From: an uncultured Opitutaceae bacterium
Lineage (GTDB): Bacteria > Verrucomicrobiota > Verrucomicrobiae > Opitutales > Opitutaceae
Assembly: GCA_946482625.1 (NCBI GenBank)
Contig: CAMLSH010000196.1
Location: 1 to 7,220 of the forward strand
Length of the DNA stretch: 7,220 nucleotides
Direction: 5' to 3'
The notes beneath the pieces were generated by a model. It did not search any database, had not been told where the DNA came from, and worked only from the letters and a program-made list of their open reading frames with translations. Of this stretch, positions 7,121-7,220 are shown piece after piece. Every line of letters begins with the position of its first letter. Position 1 is the first letter of the stretch. Position numbers and translations under genes: made by a program.

Positions 7121-7220
7121 TTAGTGGGCGGCGGTGCGTGTGGCTTGCGGCGCGGACGAGTTCGACGCGGGCGCAGGTGCGGCGGGCACAGGATTCACGG
7201 TCATGCCGGGGCGGATTTTC
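7121..7220 (-). CDS. RND periplasmic adaptor (membrane fusion protein), C-terminal end only
   Basis: Only the last 32 codons are in the window, ending with TAA at 7123-7121; the frame is open at the window edge. The peptide starts 'KIRPGMTVNPVPAA', matching the end of AcrA/MexA-type adaptors, where the membrane-proximal domain closes with a '(L/I)(R/K)PGM.V' strand. It continues with a Pro/Ala/Ser-rich, probably disordered tail (APASNSSAPQATRTAAH). In the tripartite system the adaptor is a periplasmic, usually lipid-anchored protein that bridges pump and outer-membrane channel. Its position 45 nt before the RND pump gene on the same strand is the standard order. The short peptide alone would be weak evidence; the context makes the call fairly secure. 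The operon promoter should lie upstream of this gene, outside the window. Confidence 0.85.
   Translation of the reverse strand, partial: KIRPGMTVNPVPAAPAPASNSSAPQATRTAAH

Overview
The window is GC-rich, with codon third positions dominated by G/C, and every gene I can support lies on the minus strand. It therefore reads from the high-coordinate end to the low end. The organism is probably a Gram-negative bacterium of the Verrucomicrobiota, perhaps near Opitutaceae. Gram-negative follows from the tripartite efflux pump and its outer-membrane lipoprotein. Verrucomicrobiota is an inference from the 'YRLQSSPDLINW ... FWRV' module in the first-listed gene, a small beta-rich module I associate with secreted proteins of that phylum. 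I could not run a taxonomic search.

Layout in transcription order: (1) 7220-7121, the C-terminal tail of a periplasmic adaptor (membrane fusion) protein, cut by the window edge. (2) 7075-3932, a complete AcrB/MexB-like HAE1-family RND pump. (3) 3939-2503, an OprM/NodT-type outer-membrane factor lipoprotein, overlapping the pump gene by 8 nt. (4) 2485-1937, a MarR-family repressor. (5) 1940-1506, a four-helix small membrane protein of unknown function, overlapping marR as ATGA. (6) 1491-985, a second unknown membrane protein with two helices and a soluble domain. The coding frame appears to continue, after a one-base frameshift, through 984-662. (7) 590-1, the N-terminal two thirds or so of a secreted alpha/beta hydrolase, running off the window.

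Genes 1-6 are packed with gaps of 45 nt or less, or overlaps, so they look like one operon. Genes 1-3 would assemble into a proton-driven drug or solvent exporter spanning both membranes. The MarR protein, encoded inside the operon rather than divergently upstream, is the likely local regulator. The two unknown membrane genes are translationally linked to marR; their role is not deducible. The hydrolase follows a 71-nt spacer with its own start-site hairpin and may be a separate unit.

The window is mostly a conventional efflux operon. I do not see a clearly novel system. The items most worth a second look are the frameshift around position 985, the uncharacterised membrane-protein pair after marR, and the hairpin at the hydrolase start codon. 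No stretch over 300 bases lacks a gene. I found no tRNA, rRNA, CRISPR array, insertion sequence or convincing terminator.
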